From: Candidatus Obscuribacterales bacterium
GTDB lineage: Bacteria > Cyanobacteriota > Vampirovibrionia > Obscuribacterales > Obscuribacteraceae
Assembly (NCBI GenBank): GCA_019745415.1
Contig: JAIETF010000025.1
Span: forward strand, 124,001 to 188,000
Direction of reading: 5' to 3'
DNA length: 64,000 bases
Numbering within the stretch: the stretch's first letter is position 1; every line of letters starts with the position of its first letter. The notes beneath the pieces were generated by a model. It was not told where the DNA came from. It did not search any database and saw only the letters and a program-made list of their open reading frames with translations. This document shows positions 19,601 through 26,876 of the stretch, piece after piece. The position numbers and the translations under genes are program-made.

Positions 19601-22210
19601 GTCGTTGAAGATGCCTTTGTAGAGATCAGCCTTGACTTCAATAGGTATTCTGCCGGTCTCAAGCAAAGGTTTGGCATATTTTTCGTATTCATCAGGATCT
19701 AACGCCCGACGCAAGGCAGAGTCAAATTGCTTAGCCATAGCCTTATCGGCTTCACTCTGCGGATTATTCAACCGCTCACGCAGTGTAGGATCTTTGCGGA
19801 AAGCTTCTTCCAGATCTTGCACTACTTTCGTCTCATCAACATTGAAATTTGTAGAGTGCATCTCTAGTTTGGAAACGATGTCCGACTCAGGTTTCTCTCC
19901 ACGCGAGACCCGATTGAGAATAGACATGGCGGCATTAAGTTCAGCTCCCGGCTCCATACCGCCTGCCACCAACCGATCTATTTCTTTTTTGTACTCAGGA
20001 TCGTTTCTATACTTCGCTTGCTCGGCCGGGCTCATATTCTCCAGAGCCTTGATAATGCCTTCCTCGTCATCACTGAAAAATCCCTGGCGATCGGCTAAGA
20101 CTTCAGTAAGCGGACGATTAGCGGCCTTGCTTTCTTCAAAGGTCGCCGCCGCAGACTTTCTATCCAGCAATTCGCGAGCTCTCTGCATTTCAGAATCGCT
20201 CAAATCTATAGCTAATGTTTTCTCTATCTCTCGACGATACTCCGGATCAGATTTGAGACGCTCCCAGTCTTTCTTGGACATGCCTTCTATGGTGCCGAGC
20301 ACAGCATCCATACTGTCATCGAAAATACCGCCGTGTTTAGCCAGCTGTCCAACCAAAGAGCCATCTTTACCAGTCTTGATCAGGTCTTCCCAGCGGGCCA
20401 ATTCTCTTTCATTGCCGGCACCTTCCATGGCGCTGCGCAAACGTTGATAGTAATCCAGACCCTCTTTGTCTGCTGCACTCAAACTAGAGACATCAGCTTT
20501 ACTATCAGCCAAGCGCTTGCCCTGCAGATATTTTGCTCTTTCGGCATCACTCATCTGACCAATAGCCTGTTCTATAGCATCTTCATTGTCACCGAGCCAA
20601 CTGGAGTTATCGCGGACTTTGGTGGCAACATCCAGCTTGCCGTCGCGCACATAGTCCATAGCGCGGCGGCTTTCATCACTGCCCTCGCCGAAGGCTTTCT
20701 TGACTCTGGCTTCGCCATCTTCAGCCAAGAACTTGGCCCTGGCTTCCGGCGAGGCGTCACGAAAGGCTTCCTGGAAAATATCTTGGTTTCCAGATTTGAG
20801 ACCGAGTTCGGCCAATTTGAGAGTATCATCCGCACTGCGTTTGTCGGTGCCCTTCAGATAGATACTAAGCGCTTGCTTTGTTTCCTCAGGCAGGTTCTCG
20901 TCTTTAAGCAGACTGTCTTTCAGTGATTTGCCGTAGCGCTCTTGATAGGTCCGCTCAAGTTCGGCAATCTGTGTGGAATTCAAAGTGGAGATCGTATCTC
21001 GAATATCCTTTTCGACCGTGCTATTGCTGCGCGCATCAACACCCCATTCTTTGTGCTCCTCCAGACTGGCATTAAGCCTGGCTGCATCGTCGTTATTACC
21101 TTTTGCTAAATCGAGAAACTTGGTCAACTTAGAACCAGAAAACTCATCGCGCATCTCGTCTTCTAGACTGATACCGGTTCTCTGCCGGTAAGCCTGATCA
21201 ATAGCCTTGATCTCGTCTTTGCTCTTGCCTTTCAAAAGCTCTTCGATCGTCTTCTCATCAGTGCCAGCCCCGGTCAAGCCGCCATTAGCAGCGCGATCAA
21301 TAGCGGCAGCCGTGCGCTGGGCATCACCTTGCCCAGTCAGATTGGAAAGAGCCTTGGTTAAATCATCGCCGCTCAGTTGTGTGCGCAACATTTCAGAAAG
21401 CGGCTTGCCATGCTTCTCTTTGTAGGCAGCATCCAGGGCCTGCTTCTCTTGCGGACTGAGACTATCCAACGTTCTATTCAGCTTCTCTTTATCGACACCG
21501 ATCCATTTGCCTTCGGTGGCAGCATAAACATCGTCAACCGCCTTGCCGACTTTGGCTGCATCCACTGCGGCAGCTTGGGGCTTGTCTCCAGCTTGGGGCT
21601 TGTCTCCAGCTTGGGGCTTGTCTCCAGCTTGGGGCTTGTCTCCAGCTTGGGGCTTGTCTCCAGCTTGCGGCTTGTCTCCAGCTTGGGGCTTGTCTCCAGC
21701 TTGGGGCTTGTCTCCAGCTTGCGGCTTGTCTCCGGCTTGGGGCTTGTCTCCAGCTTGCGGCTTGTCTCCGGCTTGGGGCTTGTCTCCAGCTTGCGGCTTG
21801 TCTCCAGCTTGGGGCATCACACCATCAAGCTTGATTTTCTGCCCCGGCATAATCTTATCGGCGTCGACCAGCCCATTTTTCTTTGCCACCTCCGCTACTG
21901 TTTCATAGAGGCGCTTGACGTAGGCGGTTGATGATTCTCCCTCTTTGCGGGTGAGAGCCTTATCGACTATACCCGAGAGGGTTTCGCCCGGCTTGACTTC
22001 ATGTGTCTTGCCGTTAGCTGAGGCAGAATCGTAAAGCTCTACCTTGGCAAGCCCTCTAGCTTCTTTGCTGCGGTCGATAGTGTGCAAAATCTTGGTGGCA
22101 TCTTCGCCCTGCTGCTCGCCGGCAACCTTAGCCTTGACGTCCGGCTGCTCGGAAGACTCGGGCTTCTGCCCAGCCTTATCCTTTACCACCGCAGCGTTCT
22201 TATCGGTCAT
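13628..22210 (-). CDS. Giant LysM / annexin-repeat / RHS-like / papain-like multidomain protein
   Basis: 2860 residues from the ATG at 22210 (GGA upstream); a TTG eight codons earlier is less likely. Order seen: polar N-terminus; LysM domain (about 70-130: HEVKPGETLSGIVDKA ... IMPGQKIKL), which binds peptidoglycan-type glycans; 13 QAGDKP repeats (about 134-211); alpha-helical repeats to about 1000, several clearly annexin-like, with GAGTDE and GVGTDE each followed by an acid 39 residues on, as in type II calcium sites; Ala/Gly-rich hydrophobic segments (about 1070-1115, 1260-1320); RHS/YD-like strands (about 1330-1660); a possible degenerate HD region (about 1770-1840); a C-terminal papain-like region with Q-G-C-N-G-T-C (about 2415), GGWHVVNVH (about 2760) and FSNQWG (about 2780); and a final membrane helix (about 2822-2843). 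No signal peptide is obvious. First gene of the long leftward run. Function unknown; a surface-acting or calcium-responsive effector is an inference. Confidence 0.8.
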   Translation of the reverse strand: MTDKNAAVVKDKAGQKPESSEQPDVKAKVAGEQQGEDATKILHTIDRSKEARGLAKVELYDSASANGKTHEVKPGETLSGIVDKALTRKEGESSTAYVKRLYETVAEVAKKNGLVDADKIMPGQKIKLDGVMPQAGDKPQAGDKPQAGDKPQAGDKPQAGDKPQAGDKPQAGDKPQAGDKPQAGDKPQAGDKPQAGDKPQAGDKPQAGDKPQAAAVDAAKVGKAVDDVYAATEGKWIGVDKEKLNRTLDSLSPQEKQALDAAYKEKHGKPLSEMLRTQLSGDDLTKALSNLTGQGDAQRTAAAIDRAANGGLTGAGTDEKTIEELLKGKSKDEIKAIDQAYRQRTGISLEDEMRDEFSGSKLTKFLDLAKGNNDDAARLNASLEEHKEWGVDARSNSTVEKDIRDTISTLNSTQIAELERTYQERYGKSLKDSLLKDENLPEETKQALSIYLKGTDKRSADDTLKLAELGLKSGNQDIFQEAFRDASPEARAKFLAEDGEARVKKAFGEGSDESRRAMDYVRDGKLDVATKVRDNSSWLGDNEDAIEQAIGQMSDAERAKYLQGKRLADSKADVSSLSAADKEGLDYYQRLRSAMEGAGNERELARWEDLIKTGKDGSLVGQLAKHGGIFDDSMDAVLGTIEGMSKKDWERLKSDPEYRREIEKTLAIDLSDSEMQRARELLDRKSAAATFEESKAANRPLTEVLADRQGFFSDDEEGIIKALENMSPAEQAKYRNDPEYKKEIDRLVAGGMEPGAELNAAMSILNRVSRGEKPESDIVSKLEMHSTNFNVDETKVVQDLEEAFRKDPTLRERLNNPQSEADKAMAKQFDSALRRALDPDEYEKYAKPLLETGRIPIEVKADLYKGIFNDDEKGFFESLKKDRATDADWQEVLNNPDKTLSFLSSEEREIALNIARQKGEMRPEDELRAAMVGVGTDEAKIKEIFAGLKPEEREAVRQAYENKYGASLKGDVLDELGGREKMEAARALRGQQTAREAYNDARSEVYESADGLGRAWVDKVWDGTGHMTQDQLDQYSRITADYSRKYQELPASEREQFQKSLYESLELYKKSESAAADAVVDTAIIAAGVAGAKFTGGVSLSLLAYTSVGGALFKVGAKSALMGADYDFQSAQLVSDAATGAIDAATIVLGPAQAAQLLKLGERSAATAAHGVLSQADDLAKTAGRSLLKEGSSETLERELKEKVAVAIANGSDSIDDKAMNELAKRLAAQGEDIPQVQRLLTDELNKAIRAEASRELIAGGREVALNTASGIVGGAMSGAVRGGIEGESVQSALAEGAIGALSGGAMAGGFSIAFKGLGRGLSSLRREGAGIHAPGGEAELGTRLNSDGRVSEVVTPTGRAQIEYHQGGPLEGAVREARTSDGRVFKSEDGLNWKISDKDGTIDARGIFRVDSQGNMTWQPEGGSKAVFGADGRISEFDSISGRKLEVAADGSLDAVSGRVGGAKFQYDEGGALKQVDFHDGRVISSDAGRYKLSDKDGKITELSGEVKLTREGNIRVESADGVMLISPEGGYTKFSPQGQAIEMHRPGGVYKYGYGANGELNQITLPDGRFHRINEDGDWANFSPAGEEVGWGRDSYQVLPDGSFRMLSGDHAIYYAPDGTDRVMHVTENRLQSVVHPDGRREHFDKPGEMTFGRDGVEINKVKDRFKRLGITENENSIALVERELKDVRAIGSDGSPVSAYESLMTDSRLSDRQKANIIQNLAVVREHFAQFRQGDRMHPDPEVNWIHTQGEMAKVLEVSRKAGLSADEVEDAVLASMYSDSVKFAFPPPTGADANFFTHHIDGAIAAQHSLKRQGYDPERIDRILQAIKEHQIAPPEFMGQLYLNAKIKPGLDANFKAGKISEERYEELKKVLDEMTVVGPDKVPRLKPMAEVDSWPKVQNADGSWELKFTNDQKELLRLAGIDSWSVPVNPVDAPGFKQLSRAEQENLISRYKISTTLIDGDGVDNYATLGGASKIVAIRGPGTMFKDGNVWQSIASVDASFKDAYKVLSKEGREVADASLASRNALLHDEKNGIQAQMLAWLQTKGLKPEDVEYFKKDGALIYPEPLNAAQNARVGELEALLKAGDNGDPMAREAAVTELRQLKYNGLSEAEIKQFELAKEVRAKMTDLLRSGHRTGGDLPGEFPVAKPLPRSDNAEELLKPRPFQLPEATGPVTLLPDGSTVAPFERGTITRRADGSKVVLDTVRDTRMEYDPAGRIVEASHKGLVRKFAYDESGRLQRFEDELGQKIYREGSGDAWSVEVKKADGTVESKNLGLGAHVAEGDGSIRRVKSLSDGGTYTVEGLDGSVLEVKKGFSQYTSADIIHERKEIERLSRNAFPDAARKERFDKLVKEFEDSGLSRDMNVNQRAIFLKNINRLLEPNPAAVIGDAERANLAELALFHAVKPTTVDQGCNGTCNVTTLEVRNYMNEPQRNAKILADIAIDGKLVTTDGAVIDLSHVGHGLKPDFEALHALKMQNEGKLDFASIKADGSRDYSSQLIETAMLNTYWQGNKHIIVSGNKLEVSNFAYDSKGNIIGPISSKNPLESVFDDKGNKLSTLGSNKRLFREDGTEYSAAEVSRLVFTDNGLIAGISAPGSITELFDKSGARLRSLDAGQPGYDKNGNQIMYVARRGEVKYEKAVRNGYETEQVVFSWGDKSVQLNDSKGKKFKGLSISELEAVNKRSSGSDATGFSIAYQKDGLSYIGAHGVKDQDSLANLLERLQNEKKLPAVLQVHTSQQPFSGLSGVRSAWSTEGGWHVVNVHSFDKETGMVRFSNQWGSRHDYLEQGVPLKTLFKAMQPTKASEIAEKEIYKKIKKGAVVSALTLGAVSGATGLYFVGKSIYDNYLNDEKPRSR
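21575..21814 (-). repeat. 13 x 18-bp in-frame tandem repeat (QAGDKP)
   Basis: Thirteen tandem 18-bp units read on the reverse strand as Gln-Ala-Gly-Asp-Lys-Pro. Units are nearly identical in DNA, differing only at two silent positions (CCC/CCG for Pro and GCT/GCC-type changes), in a patchy order that suggests recent duplication. Eighteen bases keep frame, so copy number can change without breaking the gene. It links the LysM domain to the annexin-like repeats as a flexible spacer. Confidence 0.95.
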
Positions 22211-22355
22211 CAGCCGTCCATAGAGAAAAGTCAAATAGTAAGAAGAGAGCCTTAATTTTATACCCTATATATACATTCTCAAAACGAACTAAAGCCCGAT
22301 AAAATTAACAGGCCAGCTCATGCAAATCAGTCAACGAGGCTTTAGGAGAAGAAAA

Positions 22356-22844
22356 GTGCAGCCCCAAATCGTCGAACGCGAACAAGCCTATGCCGTGGGT
22401 CTCGGCAAAAGCTTTGCCCCCCAATCCACCCAAGCAATTAAGGCGCTTTGGGACGAATTCAGCAAGCGTGCCCATGAAATAGAAAGTCAGTCTGAAATTG
22501 CTTACGGTGTCTGCGCTGCAGATCATCCGGAAATCAAGTTCGAAGAAAACTGTTGCATGGTTTATGTGGCAGCAAAAGAGGCGCAAGCGGATACCAACGT
22601 GCCACCAGGGATGGTGAAAATCAAACTAGAAGCCGGAGCTTATGCTCGTTTCACCCACAGAGGACCGATAAGCGAAATCGGCTCCACTGTGGGCTATATC
22701 TGGGGCGAATGGCAACCTGAAGCGCCCTATCAGAGACGCTCCGCCCCCGACTTCGAGCTTTATGATCACAGATTCGATCCCAGCAGTCAGACTAGCGAGA
22801 TAGACATTTATGTCCCACTCGAAAGACAAGAAGAAGAAAACTAG
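22356..22844 (+). CDS. GyrI-like / SOUL-fold effector-binding domain protein
   Basis: About 162 residues. The fold signature is that of stand-alone GyrI-like (AraC effector-binding) domains: an N-terminal strand PQIVEREQAYAVGL, a helix AIKALWDEFSKRAHEI, YGVC, then MVYVAAKE, a central KIKLEAGAYARFTHRGPIS and the C-terminal FELYDHRF ... SEIDIYVPL. Such proteins bind small hydrophobic or cationic molecules, and some inhibit gyrase. The open frame begins 12 codons earlier, but the GTG at 22356 has TTTAGGAG at ideal spacing and fits the domain start. It is divergent from the giant gene and converges on the Crp-family gene with only nine bases between stops. Confidence 0.8.
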   Translation: MQPQIVEREQAYAVGLGKSFAPQSTQAIKALWDEFSKRAHEIESQSEIAYGVCAADHPEIKFEENCCMVYVAAKEAQADTNVPPGMVKIKLEAGAYARFTHRGPISEIGSTVGYIWGEWQPEAPYQRRSAPDFELYDHRFDPSSQTSEIDIYVPLERQEEEN

Positions 22845-22853
22845 AAACCTTCT

Positions 22854-23546
22854 CTAGAGGTGCCGAACCAGCTCTTCTAGGGCATCCATGTTATGGATGG
22901 TCACCCGCTTAGATTCAATGTCTATCCAGTGACTGTCTCTAAACTTGTTCAATATCTGAGTGACCGTGACTCGACTGGAGCCGACCATATCGGCAATCTC
23001 TTGGTGGGTAAGAGGAAACTCGACTCGCACACCATGGGGCGTCACTTTACCGTGGGTCTCGGCCAAAGTGACAAGTAAGCGAGCCACTCGGCTGGGCACC
23101 TGACGAAATACGAGGTCTTCAATACGAGCCTGAGCCTGCCTCAGCCGATCACCAAGAACACCAATAAAGCGCAAGCCGAACTCAGGATTTTCTCTGACAT
23201 AATTCAAGAAAGCCTCCCGACCTATCTGATAGATTCGGCTATCCTCAAGGGTTTCAGCATAACTATCATGTTCTTCGCTTTCCCAGGCGGCTTCACCAAT
23301 CATATCTCCCGGACCGAGCAAGGCAAGAATGACGGTCTTGCCCTCAGTGGAAAGACGCGTCACCCGCACCCGACCCTTCTCAATGAAATAAATCGCATCA
23401 CAAGCGGTGCCGGGCGAAAATAGTAAATGATGCTTGGGCAGCTCAAGCTCTTCTAAAATTCCAAGAAGTCGCCCCAGTTCAACCGGATTGAAAGACTCAA
23501 AAATCTCTGATTGTCTGAGACTGAAGAGCCGCTGAGCGCTTTTCAT
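22854..23546 (-). CDS. Crp/Fnr-family transcription regulator
   Basis: About 230 residues. Residues 20-115 form a cyclic-nucleotide-binding-type jelly roll (ELELPKHHLLFSPG, IYFIEKGRVRVTRL, GPGDMIGEAAW), followed by the long dimer helix and a winged helix-turn-helix with LTHQEIADMVGSSRVTVTQI (about 178-197). The recognition helix resembles NtcA/Crp relatives of cyanobacteria. No cysteine cluster for Fe-S sensing is present. The ATG at 23546 is chosen because GAGG precedes it by eight bases; a longer reading from TTG at 23609 has no ribosome site. It is divergent from recA, sharing a 400-base upstream region with a strong hairpin. Effector not predictable. Confidence 0.88.
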   Translation of the reverse strand: MKSAQRLFSLRQSEIFESFNPVELGRLLGILEELELPKHHLLFSPGTACDAIYFIEKGRVRVTRLSTEGKTVILALLGPGDMIGEAAWESEEHDSYAETLEDSRIYQIGREAFLNYVRENPEFGLRFIGVLGDRLRQAQARIEDLVFRQVPSRVARLLVTLAETHGKVTPHGVRVEFPLTHQEIADMVGSSRVTVTQILNKFRDSHWIDIESKRVTIHNMDALEELVRHL

Positions 23547-23960
23547 AGCTTCGACCTCTTTTGTATATACAGAAGGGAAATTAGGCGGAAGATTAAATTT
23601 GACAGACAAGAATAAAATCTCGCGGCTTTTTTTGAACTAAACCGCGGGAAATTACGTTATCTGTATTACCCTTCGCAAGTTTTTTGTTGGGTAACAACCT
23701 TTTTATACCCCTACCCCTTCTTTTCTAACTAAAAAGAAGGGTGGGGTAGATAAAGGGCACCCACGGAAGCGAGCGATCGCATATACATCAGACAGCATGC
23801 GGGTTGTGCTGGATTTTAATATCGAGCTGAGGGTCAAAACCGTTATAATTTGCCGATGTGCAATGAAACATAGGTCCGCACTAAAAGTAGCGTGCCCGGC
23901 GCTTTATATACGGATCAGCGACAGCTCGTGCTCTAGCTAATCTATCTGAGGAGAATCAAT
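23547..23960. promoter_or_regulatory. Divergent crp-family / recA control region
   Basis: This 414-base gap holds the upstream regions of both genes. A TATAAT hexamer at 23844-23849 is a good -10 candidate for recA, with no convincing -35 at 16-18 bases. A strong imperfect hairpin lies at 23706-23748. A GCGATCGC octamer is at 23773-23780. recA has the ribosome site GAGGAG at 23950-23955. No clear LexA box of the cyanobacterial or Gram-positive type was found by eye. Confidence 0.5.
23706..23748. repeat. Inverted repeat (imperfect hairpin) upstream of recA
   Basis: TACCCC-TACCCCTTCTTTT on the left pairs with AAAAGAAGGGTGGGGTA on the right around a seven-base loop, with two single-base bulges. 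It is not followed by a T-run on the plus strand. It could be a leader structure of the leftward gene, an operator or a cruciform. Confidence 0.6.
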
Positions 23961-25070
23961 ATGGCGGTAGTGACAAAAGAGAAAGCAACTGTGGAAAAAA
24001 ATTCGGACCGCAATTCTGAAAAGAATACCGAAAAGCCAGCCAAAGCAAGCGCCGACAAGAAAGAAACTGTGGCCCCCACACAAGAAAGATTGAAAGCACT
24101 CGGCATGGCTCTTGATTCAATCAAGAAGCAATATGGCGACGGCTCCATCATGAAGCTCGGCGATTCTAGACATACTTCGGTGGAAGTGGTGCCCACCGGC
24201 GCCCTCTCTCTAGACTTGGCGCTGGGTATAGGCGGCTTGCCCCGCGGTCGTATCATCGAAATCTATGGACCGGAATCTTCCGGTAAAACCACCCTGGCCC
24301 AGCATGTGGCAGCTGAAGTGCAAAAACTGGGAGGTATCGCCGCCATCGTCGATGCCGAGCACGCCATGGACCCTGACTATGCCCGTGCCCTGGGCGTAAA
24401 TGTTGATGAGCTGCTCATTTCGCAACCAGACACAGGCGAACAAGCTCTCGAAATCACAGAACAATTGGTGCGCTCCGGCGCTGTCGACGTAGTTATCGTT
24501 GACTCTGTGGCAGCCCTTGTACCGAAAGCTGAAATCGAAGGTGAAATGGGCGATAGCCTGCCCGGCTTGCAAGCCAGACTAATGAGCCAAGCCCTGCGCA
24601 AGCTCACTGCGGTTGTCGCCAAGACTCATACAATCGTCATCTTTATCAACCAGCTCAGACAAAAGATAGGCGTTATGTATGGCAACCCTGAAACAACTAC
24701 CGGTGGAAACGCTCTCAAGTTCTACGCTTCAGTCAGACTCGATATAAGAAAAATCGAAACTCTCAAGAAGGATGGTTCTGAAATTGGTAACCGGGTCAAA
24801 GTCAAAGTAGTGAAGAATAAAGTCGCTCCGCCTTTCCGGACTGCTGAATTCGACATTATCTACGGCAGAGGGATTAACTCGGCCGGCTGCCTTCTTGACA
24901 TTGCCTCTGAAATGGAAATCGTCAAGAAGTCAGGCACCTGGTTCAGCTACAAAGAAGAAAGAATCGGTCAAGGCAGAGATCAGGCTCGCACCTTCTTGGA
25001 AGCCAATCCAGAAATGCTCAAAGAAATCGAAGGCCGCGTAAAAGCTGAGCTTTCGAAAAAAGATAAGTAA
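23961..25070 (+). CDS. recA: Recombinase RecA
   Basis: 369 residues, the usual RecA size plus an extended charged N-terminus of about 40 residues rich in Lys, Glu and Asn. The Walker A motif GPESSGKT is near residue 103, [11 protein letters not shown] follows near 134, and [20 protein letters not shown] contains the Walker B Asp. The L2 loop signature [21 protein letters not shown] is close to consensus. RecA forms ATP-dependent filaments on single-stranded DNA for recombination and SOS cleavage of LexA. A strong GAGGAG ribosome site precedes the ATG, and a clear terminator follows. In this window it complements AddAB and RecG. Confidence 0.98.
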   Translation: MAVVTKEKATVEKNSDRNSEKNTEKPAKASADKKETVAPTQERLKALGMALDSIKKQYGDGSIMKLGDSRHTSVEVVPTGALSLDLALGIGGLPRGRIIEIYGPESSGKTTLAQHVAAEVQKLGGIAAIVDAEHAMDPDYARALGVNVDELLISQPDTGEQALEITEQLVRSGAVDVVIVDSVAALVPKAEIEGEMGDSLPGLQARLMSQALRKLTAVVAKTHTIVIFINQLRQKIGVMYGNPETTTGGNALKFYASVRLDIRKIETLKKDGSEIGNRVKVKVVKNKVAPPFRTAEFDIIYGRGINSAGCLLDIASEMEIVKKSGTWFSYKEERIGQGRDQARTFLEANPEMLKEIEGRVKAELSKKDK

Positions 25071-25125
25071 TAAACTGATAATTCAGGCCGCACAACCGGC
25101 TCTAAGAATTAAGATGTAAAGCAAT

Positions 25126-25151
25126 ATTGGAGTGATTTCGATCACTCCAAT
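25126..25151 (+). terminator. Rho-independent terminator of recA
   Basis: Perfect 11-bp stem ATTGGAGTGAT / ATCACTCCAAT closed by a TTCG tetraloop, 55 bases after the recA stop. The stem extends further by GCAA/TTGC past one bulged T. The T-run is short (TTTGCT), but UUCG-type loops are very stable. Confidence 0.85.
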
Positions 25152-25190
25152 TTGCTATCTAGCCAGTGTATTCCGCACCAAAAGTAGAAA

Positions 25191-26867
25191 ATGCCCCAGG
25201 CCCAGCTAACCAAGCCCAATAGAGCAGCAAGAAAAGCAAGCAAGATTCAGGTCCAAAGTGCAAAGGGAACTAGTTTCAACTTGCCAGATTCCAGCTTGCC
25301 TAAATTCATGCATAATCCACTCTTCCATCTTTTGAGCGGCGCCTTTCTTGGTCTATCTTGTCCAGGCTTTGAGCAGTGGTATATAGCCTGGTTCGGACTA
25401 GTGCCACTTTTTCTTTCGATTTTTTCCACCAGATCTATATTCAAACTAGCCGGAACTGGATTTTGCTTCGGTCTGGGCTACAGTCTCGTCTATTTGCACT
25501 GGTATTTGAATCTGGCGCCGCTCGACTGGATGGGCTTCCCGGGGCTGACCGGGCATGCCTTGAGCATGCTCGCCTGGTTTTTGGTTTCAAGCCAACAAGC
25601 GCTACTTTTTAGCATATTTGCGGTAATTGTCGGGAAACTGCCATTCTGCGCCGGCTTTACCCCAAAGAAAAGCGAGCCGCAAGCCAACGGCAAGAGTAAT
25701 TGGCAACTACCAATGCTATGCGTGGTGCCGCTAATCTATGTATTGGTCATGAACAAGATTGGCAACAGCCCCGACCTACTCGGGGTTCCTTGGCCAATGA
25801 TTGAATACAGCCAATATCGTCAGAACATGCTCATTCAAGGAGCCTCAGTCTTTGGCGGCATAGGGCTGGCTTATCTGATCGTTACCGCCAACCTTGCCCT
25901 TGCCTCACTTCTGGCTAATTTCATAAGGCCCCTAGCCGTTGAAAAACTCTTTGCCGAAAACAAAGACACCGCCTACTACTACTGCCTGGGCACCATACTT
26001 TTACTGGGAGCCTATATCACGCCAGGTCTTGTGGAAGGTTCCAATCTCAAAACCAGTACACCCTTGAAAGTGGCTGTGCTGGAAGGCGCCATCAACATAG
26101 ATATGCAAAAGTCGGCGACCGGGGGCAAAATTGCCCTGCCCGAAATAATCGAGCGTTATAAATTGCTCTTTAAGACAGCCGGTAAAGACTGCGAAAACGC
26201 CCTCACTGTCTTACCCGAAGGGGCGCTGCCGGTCTATATTCAAGAGAGCCCAACCACCTTAGAATGGCTCAAACAAGAAGCGCGGGAGCGCCAAACCGAT
26301 ATTTTGGCCGGCGCAATGGATAGACCGGCCGTAGGACATCCCTATAATGCTGCTTTCGGGGTAACTAGCAGCGGTCTGAAAGCTGAAATCTACCACAAGC
26401 GCTTTCTTGTACCACTGGGTGAATATACCCCCCTTTTTGTGCAGTATATGCCTGAATGGGTGAGACGTTGGACCAATACTCCTTCAGGCTCGGGTTTCAT
26501 GGCCGGCAAGCATGCAGGCTTGATATCACTCAACTCGGTGAAAGCCGGGCCTTTGATCTGCTTCGAGTGTATTTCTCCCGAATTAACCACAGCAACTTGT
26601 CGAGAAGGCGCCCAGTTGCTTGTTAATATTTCCGACCTGGCTTGGTTTCATCAATCCGACTGCGGCAGGCAGATGCTCGCCTTTTCAGTCTTCCGAGCTG
26701 TCGAAAACAGACGCTCGCTGATTTTTGCAGCAAATACTGGACCTTCTGCCCTAATCGATCCAAGAGGTACAATAGCAGAGTACAAACAACAAAATGAAAG
26801 TAAGGTTGTTTGCGGTGAAGTGCAATTAAATAGTCGACTGACTCCTTTTGCCTTGTGGTACAGATAA
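25191..26867 (+). CDS. lnt: Apolipoprotein N-acyltransferase
   Basis: 558 residues, slightly longer than E. coli Lnt because of a basic N-terminal extension of about 40 residues. Six or more membrane helices fill residues 45-285. The C-terminal half is a nitrilase-fold domain with the catalytic triad in place: Glu in VLPEGALP (about 343), Lys in YHKRFLVPLGEYTP (about 402) and Cys in ICFECISPE (about 457). The enzyme adds the third acyl chain to lipoproteins at the outer face of the inner membrane, so a diderm-type envelope is likely; several predicted lipoproteins lie in this window. No good ribosome site precedes the ATG; an internal ATG near 25308 is an alternative. The next gene follows nine bases later. 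Confidence 0.92.
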   Translation: MPQAQLTKPNRAARKASKIQVQSAKGTSFNLPDSSLPKFMHNPLFHLLSGAFLGLSCPGFEQWYIAWFGLVPLFLSIFSTRSIFKLAGTGFCFGLGYSLVYLHWYLNLAPLDWMGFPGLTGHALSMLAWFLVSSQQALLFSIFAVIVGKLPFCAGFTPKKSEPQANGKSNWQLPMLCVVPLIYVLVMNKIGNSPDLLGVPWPMIEYSQYRQNMLIQGASVFGGIGLAYLIVTANLALASLLANFIRPLAVEKLFAENKDTAYYYCLGTILLLGAYITPGLVEGSNLKTSTPLKVAVLEGAINIDMQKSATGGKIALPEIIERYKLLFKTAGKDCENALTVLPEGALPVYIQESPTTLEWLKQEARERQTDILAGAMDRPAVGHPYNAAFGVTSSGLKAEIYHKRFLVPLGEYTPLFVQYMPEWVRRWTNTPSGSGFMAGKHAGLISLNSVKAGPLICFECISPELTTATCREGAQLLVNISDLAWFHQSDCGRQMLAFSVFRAVENRRSLIFAANTGPSALIDPRGTIAEYKQQNESKVVCGEVQLNSRLTPFALWYR

Positions 26868-26876
26868 TAGGAAACA

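Noticed and set aside
21377..21931. Forward-strand frames encoding repeated SLGLVS or PAWGL units
   Set aside because: They are mirror readings of the QAGDKP array of the giant gene; all six frames of an 18-bp repeat tend to stay open. No ribosome site or domain.
11920..23780. HIP1 (GCGATCGC) enrichment as in many Cyanobacteria
   Set aside because: Only two copies were noticed (11920-11927 and 23773-23780), about what chance would give in 64 kb.
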